Assembly: GCA_021793935.1 (NCBI GenBank)
Contig: JAJYRV010000162.1
Span: 1-5,267 of the forward strand
DNA: 5,267 bases
Direction: 5' to 3'
Origin: Actinomycetes bacterium
Lineage (GTDB): Bacteria > Actinomycetota > Actinomycetes > Actinomycetales > Beutenbergiaceae
Both the position numbers and the translations under genes were made by a program. Every line of letters starts with the position of its first letter. Within the stretch, counting starts at the first letter, position 1. Positions 5,226 to 5,267 of this stretch are shown here, in pieces. Under the pieces are notes generated by a model. That model ran no database searches and had not been told where the DNA came from. It saw only the letters and a program-made list of their open reading frames with translations.

Positions 5226-5243
5226 GCGTCGACGTAGCGACGC
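5226..5243. promoter_or_regulatory. Inverted repeat upstream of the F420-reductase-like gene, possible operator
   Basis: GCGTCG (5226-5231) and CGACGC (5238-5243) form a perfect 6-bp inverted repeat with a 6-nt centre (ACGTAG). It ends 16 bp before the start codon and borders the ribosome site. Its position suits a dimeric repressor site (TetR or MarR type) or a leader hairpin. No regulator gene lies in the window, so the role is inference. Confidence 0.35.
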
Positions 5244-5267
5244 CTGTGGAGATGATGTGCGCCCGAG

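Noticed and set aside
1..5267. CRISPR array, complete insertion sequence or toxin-antitoxin pair
   Set aside because: No regularly spaced repeats, no transposase with terminal inverted repeats, and no recognisable toxin or antitoxin frame.

Overview
The window looks like a high-GC Gram-positive actinobacterium, probably of the Rhodococcus/Nocardia/Gordonia kind. This rests on GC-rich codon use, a CodB/CodA pair with a strong GGAGG-type ribosome site, an F420-dependent-type oxidoreductase, and a tRNA fragment with an encoded CCA end. The genus is inference.

Layout. (1) Positions 1-2238, minus strand: a codBA operon. codB (cytosine permease, complete) is followed 12 nt later by codA (cytosine deaminase), whose last part runs off the left edge. 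Together they import cytosine and deaminate it to uracil plus ammonia (pyrimidine salvage). (2) Positions 2239-2478: the codB upstream region, with a terminator-like hairpin directly after the tRNA end and other hairpins. (3) Positions 2479-2523, minus strand: only the 3' part of a tRNA-Thr gene (anticodon loop, variable region, T arm, acceptor 3' strand, CCA). The 5' half is absent, as expected for an attachment site left by an element integrated into the tRNA 3' end. (4) Positions 2524-3160, plus strand: a phased heptamer repeat cluster, a small excisionase-like HTH gene with a probable leaderless promoter, and, overlapping it by ATGA, an integrase reduced to its N-terminal 58 residues. (5) Positions 3161-3614: decayed minus-strand coding sequence, including an HTH fragment ending back to back with the truncated integrase. 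(6) Positions 3615-5267, minus strand: a two-module VOC/extradiol dioxygenase-like protein and, upstream of it, an NAD(P)-binding F420-reductase-like protein, separated by a perfect 15-bp hairpin.

Reading. The tRNA fragment is truncated on its high-coordinate side, so the mobile element should lie at positions above 2523, and codBA should be the original chromosomal sequence downstream of the tRNA. The element has lost the integrase catalytic domain, so it looks like a decayed island end carrying or abutting an oxidoreductase cargo pair. I see no convincing new defence or other large undescribed system. The most notable points are the att/xis/int remnant junction, the helically phased repeats, and the asymmetric metal site of the dioxygenase-like protein.
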